A DNA stretch of 64,000 nt, from assembly GCF_963675165.1 (NCBI RefSeq), contig NC_087384.1, forward strand, positions 5,759,182-5,823,181, in the 5' to 3' direction. Origin of the DNA: Halichondria panicea. Taxonomy: Eukaryota > Porifera > Demospongiae > Suberitida > Halichondriidae. A program made the translations under genes and the position numbers. Under the pieces are notes generated by a model, which made no database searches, was not told where the DNA came from, and worked only from the letters and a program-made list of their open reading frames with translations. The first letter of the stretch is position 1, and each line of letters opens with the position of its first letter. Positions 35,497 to 47,190 of this stretch are shown one piece after another.

Positions 35497-37462
35497 CTAG
35501 GAGCATGCAGAGCATTGTTTGGGGCGAGCGAGCAATTTGTGTTTGTTGTACAGTGCATGATGTGGTAATTTAAGTTTATTTATCAAATGAAATGAAATTA
35601 GTAACAGTGATTGTGTAACAGTGAATAAAAACCGAGTAGTCTGATGCAGTGGATTAGATATGACTTCCCTGTGCCAGCTGTATACCCGTGACAATTATTC
35701 TGAGTGGTGTAGGGTTGTTTGACTGTGGTGTAACATCAAGATTCAAGGCGAAACATATATATGAGTGAAAGTTCAGCATGAAAGAGCTGGCTATACAAAC
35801 TAACATGAGGAGCAAGGTTAGGAGCAAGAAGATATTATCACTTTTTGCTGGACCCAAATTACAAGATAGTATACTGTGAACAATCCTTGTCGGGTAAGTA
35901 AGTTACTCTGACCTGTTGTAAGCGTGCCATGTGGCCTCAGAAGTTTCCATCTCAGCTGGTCTGACCTGCCATAGTGCTGTATTGTCTAAAGGTGCATGTG
36001 CAACTTCAGAAGTCTCCACCTGAGCTGCTCTGACCTGTCGTAGTGACTGGTCTCGATCTCTGTTTTGTCCTGTTGAGCTAGCAGGTTTATTATCACAAAA
36101 ACACAAGACTTGGAAGTGAAACATGGCAAGTAAGCTGCTGTGACCTCCTGCAGGCGTGCCTGTATGATCTTAGGCTCAGAAGGTCCCTATCTGAGCTGCT
36201 CTGACCTGCTGTAGGCGCTAGGCATGCTTGTAGCCTCAAGAGCCCAGTGTAGCTAGCTCTAGTGCCCATGCGCAGCTTTCACGTAAAAGTTGGTAAAGAG
36301 TCACAAGTACAAAAAACAAATATCGTGCCGGTCCATGACACACACACACACACAGACAAAATTGCAACGTTCATCACTAGGAAGGGACTCGCTTCGCTTG
36401 CCCCAATTATAAGTGGCATTGTTTTGTTGGCCTAATCCTAACTAAAGGAACGTAACGTGTGAATAGCTACTATTGACCTACGAATCTACTCAAACTACCG
36501 TACTAGGAGCATGCAGAGCATGTTTGGGGCGAGCGAGCAATTTGTGTTTGTTGTACAGTGCATGATGTGGTAATTTAAGTTTATTTATCACATGAAATGA
36601 AATTAGTAACAGTGATTGTGTAACAGTGAATAAAAACCGAGTAGTCTGATGCAGTGGATTAGATACGACTTCCCTGTGCCAGCTGTATACCCGTGACAAT
36701 TATTCTGAGCGGTGTAGGGTTGTTGTGGTCTTTGACTGTGGTGTAACATCAAGATTCAAGGTGAAACATATGTATGAGTGAAAATTCAGCATGAAAGAGC
36801 TGGCTATACAAACTAGCAAAGTTAGGAGCAAGGAGATATTATCACTTCTTGCTGGACCCAAATTACAAGATAGTATACTGTGAACAATCCTTGCCGGGTA
36901 AGTAAGTTACTCTGACCTGTTGTAAGCGTGCCAGTGTGGCCTCAGAAGTTTCCATCTGAGCTAGTCTTACCTGCCATAGTGCTGTATTGTCTAAAGGTGC
37001 ATGTGCAACTTCAGAAGTCTTCACCTGAGCTGCTCTGACCTGTCGTAGTGACTGGTCTCGATCTCTGTTTTGTCCTGTTGAGCTAGCAGGTTTATTATCA
37101 CAAAAACACAAGACTTGGAAGTGAAACATGGCAAGTAAGCTGCTGTGACCTCCTGCAGGCGTACCTGTGTGATCTTAGGCTCAGAAGGTCCCCATCTGAG
37201 CTGCTCTGACCTGCTGTAGGCGTGCTTGTAGCCTCAAGAGTCTCTGTGTCTTGTCTGAGCCTTCTTTCCTGAGTGTAGCTAGCTCTTGTGCCCATGTGCA
37301 GCTTTCACGTAAGAGTTGGTAAAGGGTCACAAGTACAAAAAACAAATATCGTGCCGGTCCACACACAACACACACACACACACACACACCATCTATGCAC
37401 ACACAGACAAAATTGCAACGTTCATCACTAGGAAGGGACTCGCTTCGCTCGCCCCAATCATA
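35497..37462. repeat. Tandem duplication of a 1-kb unit
   Basis: Copy 1 (about 35497-36413) and copy 2 (about 36503-37462) are nearly identical for most of their length. Both start AGGAGCATGCAGAGCA and end CGCTTCGCT(T/C)GCCCCAAT. Each unit contains several degenerate 45-51-bp internal repeats built on GAGCTGCTCTGACCTG and TCAGAAGTCTCCATCTGAGC. On the minus strand these give short frames such as QVRAAQVETSEV, but no frame runs through, so a coding role is not claimed. Confidence 0.85.
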
Positions 37463-37463
37463 G

Positions 37464-37657
37464 CAGGTAATTTTCGAGGGACAAAATATTCGTGGTTCAG
37501 CAATATTGAGACATTTCGTGGGTAATATTTTCGTGGTTGGAGCTTGCACTGCATGCAGGTAAAGGTAAGCAAGGTCGCTTCATTCGTGGGTAAAATTTCG
37601 TGGTCAGACCTTCAACAACGAAAACCACGAATATTTTGCCCTACGAAAAATTACCCT
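37464..37657. mobile_element. Inverted-repeat element with AGGTAATTTTCG termini
   Basis: The left end, AGGTAATTTTCGAGGGACAA through ATATTCGTGGTT, is mirrored by AACCACGAATATTTTG... and AAAATTACCCT on the right. About 195 bp, no coding frame, MITE-like. Confidence 0.75.
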
Positions 37658-38309
37658 CTATGGTATGTACATGTATACAGTCAGTGTGACACAGTTTACA
37701 TAATTGTTGAGTTTTATAGTTAACACAAAATGCCCCGATAAATATACTCTTACCAGCAGGTGCAACTTTTGGCATGGCCGTTATGTGATTTGTGGAGGAT
37801 ATGGACAGGAAGGGGATCGATCAAGATTTCACTAGCACTTTGAGGCCCCTCCAACGATATGGGGCCCCCACTTATAACTTGCAGTGTATAGATAGTGTCT
37901 ATGCCTGTAGCCTCAGCCTCATGCATGCTCTAAGTAAATCTAGATGTCCCTTGCTGACTATAGATCTTGCACAGTACTTACTCTGTCCAAGCTCTCTTGC
38001 TGACTAAGTGCAGAGTTTGATAACACCATGACTTTCAGGTGCTATTGGCTAATATTAGGCTAGCTATTATATAATACCAGCGCAGGAAGATGTAGATGTA
38101 TATCCTCAATTATACTTGAACCGGCTGAACTCGAGAAAGTTGTGTTTATATATTATTTTATGCCCCTGTTATAACGGAATGAATTAGCTACTTTAACTGG
38201 CTCTGTTTCGAGTCTGTCTGAGATCATAAAGAGAAACACATACACACACAGAACATGCATGATCTATCTGCATGATAGCTTGATTCCAATTATACTGAAG
38301 CAACTGCAT

Positions 38310-38660
38310 GCATGTTATTTAAATGGCCTGTAGCCAAACAATTCCATAAAGTATATTTGCAACAACGAAATTGATAATGATAATGAAATAAGACATTTAC
38401 ATGGGTAATAATGATGATGCTAATCACAGATGGTGTACATGTGTGGCTATGTGTACATGCATGCATGTGTGCATGTATTAAAGACAGAATTCAATAACAG
38501 AAAGTAGTATCTATAACAAGCAGTCTAAAAAGAGTTATCTATCTATAACTAGAAAGTTGGTTTGTGGCTTACCAGGACCTCAACAAAGAAGAAAATTGAT
38601 TCTTTCTTTAGTTCATATTCTGAGTTACTTAAGAAACTAGAGTTGGCAAGTCCAGTGCTC
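38310..38660. repeat. Partial copy of the dispersed repeat seen at 39480-39690
   Basis: TTAAATGGCCTGTAGCCAAA, GCAGTCTAAAAAGAGTTATC and GACCTCAACAAAGAAGAAAA occur in the same order here and at 39487-39670. The second and third also appear upstream of copy 1 near 7800-7960 in looser form. Confidence 0.65.
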
Positions 38661-39334
38661 CAGACCCTACCATCAACCCAACTTCATTAGATGAGGCTGA
38701 CTTGGATCGTAAGAGATAACCTCCTTCTACATTCATCATCACTTCGTTTTGTTTCCTGCAGTTAAAAAGATTCGTTCAGCCACTGCAATGGTGATATAAT
38801 TATGCCCCAGATTACCATCATAACTGTAGATCCATGAACAATATAATTTTTACGTATCATCACAAGGGCGTTCGGCGGTCGATATACGCCATTGGTTTAA
38901 TAAATTCAGACTGAACAGGGAATCGAATTCAAAGGGTATTTGCTATAATTATTATAGCAAAACCAGTCATCTATAGGCCCTGATAAATTATTCTTTTTTT
39001 CATTTTATTCTATGTGCCTATTATTCTCACAAAAAATCTGCAGATTATTCCCCCAAAAATGTAACAAGATGTAGACATAAGCACAGTACATAATATAAAT
39101 ATAATTATGATTCTCAGTGTTATCCTGCTGAGCCAGACTTGAACGTACTGAGCCATAATTATTCACCTTCAGCATTTTTTTGCCTTGAAAACGTCGTTAT
39201 GCAAAACTTAATGTCTTTATCAAAAATGGACATAGATGTCTATTACTCAATTATATATTCTCTTTTGTTATGTTAAAGTTAAATTATTCCGAGTATAATT
39301 TATCAGGGGCCTAGTTATAACTTTAACGAGTGTT

Positions 39335-40198
39335 GCAAGCGTGCGCTTGCTAATGCCTCTCGCCATGTTTTTGCTTTCGCTCAAAAGTATTAGAGTGTTA
39401 TATAGAAGAGATAAATATTTTGCAATGTGCTTTGATTGTTTCACAAGAAAGGGGTGTCCACAGTTAATAGTGCATACTGATCGTCTTAAATGGCCTGTAG
39501 CCAAACAGTGGGAGTAAATCTTTGTCAAAGCAGTTAGTAGTCTGTGAGATAAGTATATAAAGTCAATCACAGAAAGTAGTATTTATACATGTATAACAAG
39601 CAGTCTAAAAAGAGTTATCAGAAAAAGTTGGTTTGTGGCTTACTATATAGGACCTCAACAAAGAAGAAAATTGCAGGATCTGCATGGGGTTCAAAATGGT
39701 TTCTATTTACTCGTGGTATGTAGCGTGCATGCACATTACATCCAGGAATAAGGGATGTGTCTGCAAGTTCACTATTATATATATATAAATGGCTACTAAA
39801 ATTAATAGCTAGCTAGCTTCTTTATAGCAGCTCTTTCTGACTCTTGCATAGCTAACAAAAAGCTAGCGCTTTAGTGCAAGGCTAACTCATAAGTTGAATA
39901 GAAAGTTTGTGCGGACAAATGATGCTATAAAAGATTCTGAAGAGACTGTAACAGCCTTCAATGTGAGTCAAACTAGCCATAACTCGAGAAAGAAGCTTTA
40001 GTTTGCTAATCCACAAATCAAAATCCAAGAGAACGTGGCTAGAAGCCTATAGAAGCTGTTAGTTTTCGTCGCATTGCAACCGTTGAGCAGTTGCATCTGG
40101 AACAGACACACACACAGACACACATACAGACACACATACAGACACACACACAGTCAGCTTTACCGTATCCCTCGTGTGGCTACGCCTCGAGGCATAAA
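39335..40198. repeat. Dispersed repeat, copy 2 (about 0.85 kb)
   Basis: The second copy of the repeat at 7635-8478, in the same orientation and ending at the same CCTCGAGGCATAA after an (AC)n-like tract. Non-coding. Confidence 0.75.
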
Positions 40199-40227
40199 AA
40201 TGCCATAGCTATAATTGTAAAGTAAAG

Positions 40228-40290
40228 TGTTTACAATTATACAATTAAACACACTACCGTATGCCTCTGGCATACGGTAGTGTGTTTAAT
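40228..40290. repeat. Palindrome at the broken end of the glutathione synthetase copy
   Basis: TAAACACACTACCGTATGCC and its complement form a near-perfect 40-bp hairpin around 40247-40289. The last ten codons of the glutathione synthetase frame and its stop are made of this palindrome. The palindrome therefore marks where the gene copy was cut off. Confidence 0.8.
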
Positions 40291-40992
40291 AAAGTATGTT
40301 CATTTGACCTCAAAAAGACTCCAAGAATTCCCAGTTCACAAGTGAGGTCTACAGGGGTAACAATGTTCTTGCCTAGCCACAGAATAAGTCCAGGTTGTAC
40401 TGGTGGATGCACCCTGTCCATGAGAATGTATGCTGCTCTCTTTGAGGTGTGTTTGATTTCCTCCAAGAGGGTACGAACATCATCATCATAGAAATTGTTG
40501 CCTGCAACAAGAAGCTGCATGTACTGTCCATAAATATATTAGTTATATATAGTTACCTCCACCCTCTCTTTGTGGTTTGACAACAAAATCAGCAGGCTTT
40601 TTTAGAGCTCTCTCAATCTCCCAGTCCCCCTCGGCATTCTACATACAGTAATGGCAATGCATGATTTATCGCTATCAAGCAGCTAGAGGCATATTTACTG
40701 CAGGAGCAGATTACTGAGATTACGAGAGATTACATTTTCTAGTGTGTACATTCCAGCAAATGTGGCCCTGCATGATGCTCGCAACAGCACCAGAATCTTC
40801 ACAGAACCTATCATATAAGACAAGAACCATAATAATTATGTCATTATAAAGTGATTGTCAATACTTACTTCTCCAAGATTCCTGGGACTGTTATAAAGCT
40901 TGTTGTACCTTCTTAGTCCCAGCTAGTTGGTAGCCGACAGATGGACAGTTACTTGCTCGTGACATTTCACACAGTAGACGAGCATCCCACTC
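40254..40992 (-). pseudogene. GSS: Glutathione synthetase fragment
   Basis: Pieces of the ATP-grasp enzyme joining gamma-glutamylcysteine and glycine. Exon-like blocks, high to low: 40992-40909 ([13 protein letters not shown]...QLAGTKK), about 40806-40715 (RATFAGMYTLEN), 40638-40557 (FVVKPQREGG) and 40501-40254 (AAYILMDRV, CELGILGVFLRS). These match recalled human GSS in order, including the KPQREGGG glycine-rich ATP-binding loop. The copy lacks the N-terminal two thirds and the last about 30 residues, the latter replaced by the palindrome at 40247. After [12 protein letters not shown] the next in-frame codon is a stop if the segment is read straight through. It is therefore a partial, probably inactive, duplicated copy. 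The functional gene is expected elsewhere. Confidence 0.8.
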
Positions 40993-40998
40993 CTAGTA

Positions 40999-42460
40999 AA
41001 TTGATGATTATTCAACCTTTGATGTGGACACTATGAGTATAATACAACAACAAAGGAGCATGCTATCAACTTGTCACACAATTGATATTGGATTGTGTGG
41101 TAGATTGGAGAGTGTCATGAATGCGATTATCCTTTGAAATTTAAATTGAATTAGCTGACACTTGAAACTGGATTGGCTCTGGAAGCACTATTGATTTTAT
41201 TTCTGGTGATCTTAACTGCTTACTCTCCGTTCAGCCATTGTCTGGCTACTGCTCCCATCTAGATCTACACCACCTTTAAAGATGCTAAGTTATACTTTCT
41301 CCCGGACACAACTCGTTTTTTAGTGAGAAAGTTGTATGTACAATCTAAAGCCGTTCGGAAAAGTCTTCAACAACGGTAGGAAGACGGATTATTTTCAGCT
41401 AGGCTGGATGGCTGCGTGGATAATCGATGAATCCAGCGTTGACTACCACAGCCGAAAATGGAGTGAGCGTTCTCTTATCACCGAAAACAAATTCATAGTT
41501 TCCCTCATTACGAAAGGGATTTTCAGCGACCAACTTTATAGTGAGATCATACCGGACAAAAATACTATTGAATACGTGTTGAGAACTCGATAATGTGAAG
41601 ATTTTGAACACAAAGATTTTATTGTATATACATGTTCGAGCTATGTAACTATAATTATAATGTGAAGATTTTAAAAATTTAAATACCGGAATACACACAA
41701 TACATGTTCTTTGAACTAAAAACAATTAGACTCAACTATGTACTTGTGTGTGTTTAGCAGGGATGAATTTCATAGTTTCCCAGGGAATTATAAGTTTAAG
41801 GGTTTATATAGTATAATATTATGTATTACCTAATGAACTCCAGGAGTGTATATAAGGAGGAGTATCCAACTGTAGCAGTTGTAGTGTAAACCAGGTTCCG
41901 GTACGAGTATGTCATACCATAGGAGAGGGATAGGAAACTGATCACGTGCGCCTTGGATTTGTACTTGCTTTTGGATTGTTTTCATTCTGCAATGCGCATT
42001 ATAATTATTATATCGTGTGTATTAAAGACACTCATTTATTGCTTTGGCTTTCTTTCAAAAATCAATGCTGCTTGTTCCTTGATCCGTCAAAAACTAATAC
42101 TGGTTAGGTGAGTCTGTATAAGCTATAACTATAATATACTGACTATACTGCACTGACTACTAGATCTAGTCCCCTTAGACTTTGAGAAGGCTGTATTATG
42201 TGATCAGTACAGTTTTCTGTGCAGTGTACCCATATAAACAGGTGCAAGGTGAATGCTAGAAAATTGGTTTTTGCACAGCCATGCAGGTAGGGAGATAGTT
42301 GGGCATTTGCATAGGCAAGCTTGAAATGTCAGTTTTAAAGTTGTGTGGCTTGGATATGGATGTAACCGAGCAATAGATCTACATTGTACTTCTACATAAT
42401 AATTATTGTCTGAGACGTCAGTATACCAAAGGTTTCCTCTATATCCCCAGTGCTTCATTT
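40999..42460. other. Gene-poor stretch
   Basis: Contains an isolated 85-codon frame at 41336-41593 (+) with no recognisable motif and no clear splice partners. An ATAGGAGAGGGATAGGAAAC... motif near 41923 resembles the GAGAGGGATTGGAAACGGAA ends near 58.4 and 58.9 kb and may be a mobile-element end. Confidence 0.45.
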
Positions 42461-42654
42461 AGATTTGAGTATACCGAGGAAGCTTCGTCTTGGGATGTAT
42501 CAGGCGAAAAAGTCCAAAGCATAAAGCTTAGAATTTGATGGATGCATTTGTCGTCTCTTTCAACAGAGAAAGGGTCTATATTGAACGTGTGCTTCCTCTA
42601 AGTCCCTTGTCAAAATGGATGAACCACTCGATACGTAGAAACTACTCCACACAC

Positions 42655-42786
42655 ACACACACACACACACAGTCTGACAGGAGTGTAGCAGCTCACCACA
42701 TGTACCTGGCAGCGGCAGCTCTCAGTCTAGTGTTCACACTGGGCATACCGTACTCACTGACAGACCAACAGATTAGCGTTGAGTAG
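42655..42786 (+). CDS. Possible terminal exon with a membrane segment
   Basis: After an (AC)n tract and an AG acceptor, the frame reads SDRSVAAHHMYLAAAALSLV then FTLGIPYSLTDQQISVE and a stop. The hydrophobic run looks like a TM helix. No family was recognised and upstream exons were not found. It could be the 3' end of a small membrane protein gene or chance. Confidence 0.3.
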   Translation, partial: THTHTQSDRSVAAHHMYLAAAALSLVFTLGIPYSLTDQQISVE

Positions 42787-42941
42787 CTAGCGATGTTTCA
42801 TTAATCATTTTGTCACTGTCTTTTGATCTCATGTTAATAAATAGTACAAGTAGCTATAATTATGTACATGTACAATAGATGTGTAAGTGTATAAGACAAA
42901 CTGTTCGATACGTAAATAATTTAGTTACATTATTGAGGTGA

Positions 42942-45211
42942 TCATCTTTTGTCACTGGACTCAAGCTCTGCAGCTTGTTGAGAGATTAACTTCTTGCTTT
43001 CAGTTTCGAGCGCATACTTCTTCAATAGTTCTTGTATCGATGTCAATGGTGATTTAGTATTGGGCTTCTTGATTGATTCTAGTGTGAGGAGTGAGGCATG
43101 ATGATGTGAAGTGTGTGAATACATTATAGACATGTGACTATATACCTTGTGATCCATGACGATGCAAGTAGACTGGCTCCTTGAGACGGTCAATCACAGT
43201 CATGGTACTTTTGGGTAGAAGCTTGTCGCTGATTGAAGTGAAGATCTCTTGCACAGGCATAAGAGATGACCCCAGTTCGTTTTGTACAATGTCTGTTACC
43301 CTCCGAACATCATTGATACTACATGCAATATAACAAACAATGTAGTTTTCCCAGATTGCTTCAACTTTGGCAAGGGAATGAAGAACATGGCTTTCAAAAT
43401 AGGCCGAATAGACAACAAATACGAATATCTTTGGGTTGTCGGCAAGGTGTGTAGCAATAGGTGGAAATAGTGGTGTGACAATATCTTCCATGATATTGAT
43501 GGCGCCACAACAAAGAGTGTGTAGAAGATTACCTGATCCAAATCCATTTACCGACACTATTATGGGATGGTGTTTTAGCTCCACAAGATCTAGAGCTTGA
43601 ATGTATGATGTTAAAGATATTTTATCATGAGGTTTATAAACGGCAAATCTTAGAGTACCCGTGAGCACTTCCGTTAAATATGACAAATGAATTGGTACCA
43701 CAATAGCCAATCCATTAAGTCCACGCTTGATTGTTAGCTTCATCTCATTTGCTATCATTTGACTGTGTATTCCAGCTCCAGCTACTTTTTTAATCACAGA
43801 ACCACTAGAGCCCGATTGACTAACAACCTATATAGAGAGAAAATTCATAGATAAGGGGCAAAAGTAATTGCTTTATACCTTTTCTATAAAAGGGTAGAGA
43901 CATTCTCCTTCGAGTGATAGCTGAAGAATACTGTTTTGTAAAAAGAAAGACGTTTTCTTCTGCACTTGGTCACTGATCATTGCTCCTAAAGCTGCAGGGA
44001 CTAGCCATGTAACCAGTAGTGAGCTCTCCTGGAGGTCACACAAAAATAGAGCTAGCTGAGAGAGTGAAAACCCACTGGCAAAACGTTTTCTATACGTCTC
44101 TAGATCTTCAAGAGTTACAGTTTTAACATCAAAATTTAATTTTAATGTTAGACAAGAGTAATCTGCAGGAGCATCTGAATTGTTCGGAAGATACTTAAGT
44201 GCTTCGCTAACGGGCGTTTTCATTCTGAACTGTCTCATGTCTTCTGCATAGCTGCTCATGTCTTGTTTCAGACTATCACTACCAAATTGCTCTATGATAT
44301 GCTCAAGAAGGCTGAAATCGATATAGCTCAGGTAGAAATTGAGATGCAAAAAGATGCTTTCAATCGACTTAGCTTCTTCAAACAAGGAATAGTTTGATTT
44401 GATGAAATTTTTGTTTTCGTTTGTGATAGAGCTTGGCATTGTCATAAGCGTTTGCCGGAAATCAGTCACAGTTACTTGTTTCTCAGTTATCTCTTTGAGA
44501 GCTATTTTTCGTACATCAATAAATCTCTTTTCAAATTCTTTGATGTGGTCAGAAGTACCTATAAAATCAACATGGGTTTAACATAATTATCAACAGCATG
44601 TTAAATTAAGGATTTAAATTAAGGATTACCTGAGACCAAATAATTTGGTTCAACTGAGCGAAGAATCAGTGGCACAGCTGGTTTTCTACCTATAGTAGTA
44701 CACGTATCAGTGACTATTAAACGAGCTTGATATTAACTCCATACTCTAACCTGGTGCAGGTGACAAGGACACAGCATCTTCGTTATTCGGCTCACTGGCT
44801 TGTGTCTGGATGACTGGAGCACAAGAAATGATGAAACACAGATTGTAGCTATTTATAAAGTAACTCACAAGTCCTACACACTTGGTCAGCCAAAGCTCCT
44901 TCACGACGACCAATCAAAATCTCCAACAACGACCGATAAGTGAAGTCAAGGATGATATTTTCCCATTTCTTCAAAGCTTCATACATGGCCTGTTGATTGC
45001 CATGTTTGGAGGCACAATCCTTCAGATCTGCTATATCGGCATTATTGAGGTCAAACCCTGGCTTTCTAACAAACTTATCATAGCTGCCAAGTAAACCAGC
45101 CAGGCTCCACAATTGTTCCTGCTCAATTCTTTGGTCCAGCTGGGTGTCTGTTACCCCAATCTTCTGCTTCAGAGTGTCAATCAATCCTCTGGTGTCAGAC
45201 TTTGTAGCCAT
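42942..45211 (-). CDS. Death domain protein with degenerate caspase-like domain
   Basis: Six exons: 45211-44869, 44813-44751, 44689-44630, 44558-43879, 43827-43146, 43078-42942. They total 1965 nt, 654 aa, with all phases joining. Residues 1-115 form a Death-like domain (KIGVTDTQLDQRIEQEQLWS, KKWENIILDFTYRSLLEILI). Residues about 156-382 hold an all-helical block of a type I recall from cnidarian and sponge immune-type proteins (LHLNFYLSYIDFSLLEHIIE, FGSDSLKQDM). Residues about 400-600 follow the caspase p20 pattern: RGLNGLAIVV, then a core strand ending IIVSVNGFGSGN where caspases have SHGxG, then LADNPKIFVFVVYSAYF where caspases have LxGKPKxFxIQACxG. Neither the His nor the Cys is present, so it should be inactive, as in cFLIP-type regulators (inference). 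The tail (610-654) is charged. Start chosen as the ATG beginning the Death domain. Confidence 0.7.
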
Positions 45212-45403
45212 CTTGTACAAGATACGCCCCCTTTTTATGCTCTTGCATTCATGCGCATGCCCAGCCCCACCCCCTAACACTCAATGCAAGTTGAACAAAG
45301 CATATTCACATTACATTTTTTGCAGGGACACTACACAACAAACAAATGCTACCAAGCTATATTATTGAAAATTGTCCTTTGAGTCCTCGGGTTCAGATAC
45401 TTT

Positions 45404-45610
45404 CTAAACTGTGTCCAAATCACACGGCCGTGAGGCATGTGACACCTCTCTGTGCTCATGTGACCCCTCCTCATCTGACCAATCAGGTTTATTCTCGGAG
45501 GAGACCAGAATAGAACGACTATTCTCTAGACCTCGATCATCATCTTCTTGCAGCAGTTCTGGTGAGAGGTAGCTATCACTTGAAGGAACCCCTGGAGGGA
45601 AGGCTGCACG

Positions 45611-45655
<45 letters not shown>

Positions 45656-45704
45656 ATCGGAGGAGAGGCCGACTGTGTGTGTGGGTGGATCGGAGGGGAG
45701 GCCG

Positions 45705-45741
<37 letters not shown>

Positions 45742-46600
45742 AGGGGGAGGCTACATGACTGTGTGTGTGTGTGTGTGGGGCTGGGTTACAACTATATGTG
45801 TGTGTGGGTGGGGGTACTGTAAGTATATACATGTATAGGCTTTTTAGTATATACTTTTAGGTACACAAAGCTAGATATAGCAAAAGGAAGAATGTATTGA
45901 AGGAATATATAGCCCCTTTTGAGATTGTGTTACTAGCTACACATAAGATACCAACTTACGTACCTGCAGAGCTATATTTCGTTCAATGTAAGCAACTGAG
46001 GTCATGCAGGGTGTAATTATTGTCGAGATGAAAATGCCAACAGACATCAGTGTATCAGTGGAGTGGGATGGGTGAAGTATATGTATAATAATTAACATAA
46101 ATTATATTCAAAACCAGCTCGGTCATTAATACTACTGCACGCACTAAACCACTACATAAGGCCATCATGCTTATAACTATTATAAGCTTTGTTCAGAAAT
46201 ACTATAAAGCTTCGAAGAAGTACTACACACACGTAGGGTTAGCTAGGGTTAGTACATTTAACCATAATTATTGTGATCAGATGGACTCACTGATGTCCCA
46301 CTACTACTACGAACATGGCCACCACTCAAGTCTTGGTTCTCTTCTCCCCCCTCTGCCTATCACTCGGGAAGACTGACAGGGCCTCATGATCACCCACACC
46401 ATGCCTGAGGCTTCGTTTCTTCCCAGCAGCTGTGAAACAAATAAGTTATCAATACGATAACGATAATTATAATATTATATAGATGGATGATTGTGTGTTT
46501 GTGTGTGTACTCACTGCGGTTCTTTTTGATGAGTCTTATTCTCTTGACAATCTTCTAGTAGATGATGCTCATGAAGATGAGCCCCACTATATAATTTAGG
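45404..46600 (-). pseudogene. Exon-like fragments of a possible membrane protein
   Basis: Three pieces on the minus strand. 46600-46515 reads GLIFMSIIY (hydrophobic) and then, after an AG that also forms a stop, KIVKRIRLIKKNR. 46429-46326 reads on in phase as a basic tail (AGKKRSLRHGVGDHEALSVF) to a stop. 45591-45404 encodes an acidic tail ([18 protein letters not shown] ... SRPCDLDTV) with its own acceptor and stop. Together they suggest a TM segment with a cytoplasmic tail, but the joins are not secure. The locus lies inside the 46-kb duplication copy. It may be a decayed gene or the end of a real one. Confidence 0.35.
45613..45778. repeat. TG microsatellite with embedded minisatellite
   Basis: (TG)n runs at 45613-45654 and 45706-45740 are separated by repeated GGATCGGAGG(A/G)GAGGCCGAC units, then a third TG run. 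This gives a compound repeat of roughly 35-52-bp periods. Confidence 0.9.
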
Positions 46601-47190
46601 CCCATGCACGACTTTAGCTTAGGAGGCAACTATAGCATAGTGACTTTATACAGGTACTGGGAGGTGGCCTGTGAGGGCAAGATTTATAAAACAACAGTCG
46701 AAATTGTCAGTGACAAATATGTACAGTGCACTAATTGTGTATGCGTAATTAATTATATACATGTAACTTACCAATTAGTCTCCAGCGAACGCATATGTTA
46801 GCAGATTACAATAATAGGATAGATACCTGAAAAACAAAGTGCATGGTATTGTTTTGTTGGTCTAATCCTAACTAAAGGAACATAACGTGTAAATAGCTAC
46901 TATATATTGACGTTCCACAAAATGTAAAATGCATTGACGAATCTACTCAAACTATGTACATGTATACTGAGTGTGACACAGTTTACATAATTGTTGAGAC
47001 TATACTTAAGAAGTAAATCTAGATGTCCCTTGCTGACTAGATCTTGCACAGTATACTTACTCTGTCCAAGCTCTCTTGCTGACTAAGTGCAGAGTTTTAT
47101 AACACCATGACTTTCAGGTGCTATATATTAGGCTATATATAGCTATACCAGAGCAGGAAGATGTAGATCTATCCTCAATACTTGAAGAAC
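45770..47190. repeat. Segmental duplication, copy B
   Basis: Counterpart of 35.2-38.1 kb (see that entry for the shared blocks). Here the first block (45778) and the second (46652) are separated by an extra 0.8 kb that carries the exon-like fragments. The later blocks are compressed because the 1-kb tandem units are absent. Confidence 0.85.

Larger units (their letters stand above)
35200..38130. repeat. Segmental duplication, copy A
   Basis: Blocks of this region recur in the same order at 45.77-47.19 kb: the GGGGCTGGGTTACAACTAT block (35238), the GGTACTGGGAGGTGGCCTGT block (35293), the TTAGCAGATTACAATAATAG block (35444), the CTAATCCTAACTAAAGGAAC block (36430), the TGTGACACAGTTTACATAAT block (37684) and the ATCTAGATGTCCCTTGCTGA block (37938). 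The 1-kb tandem units and the MITE are found only in this copy. Confidence 0.85.

Noticed and set aside
45404-45832. Thr/His/Pro repeat peptide encoded by the TG tract
   Set aside because: The repeats are a translated microsatellite; only the part after the acceptor at 45591 looks exon-like.
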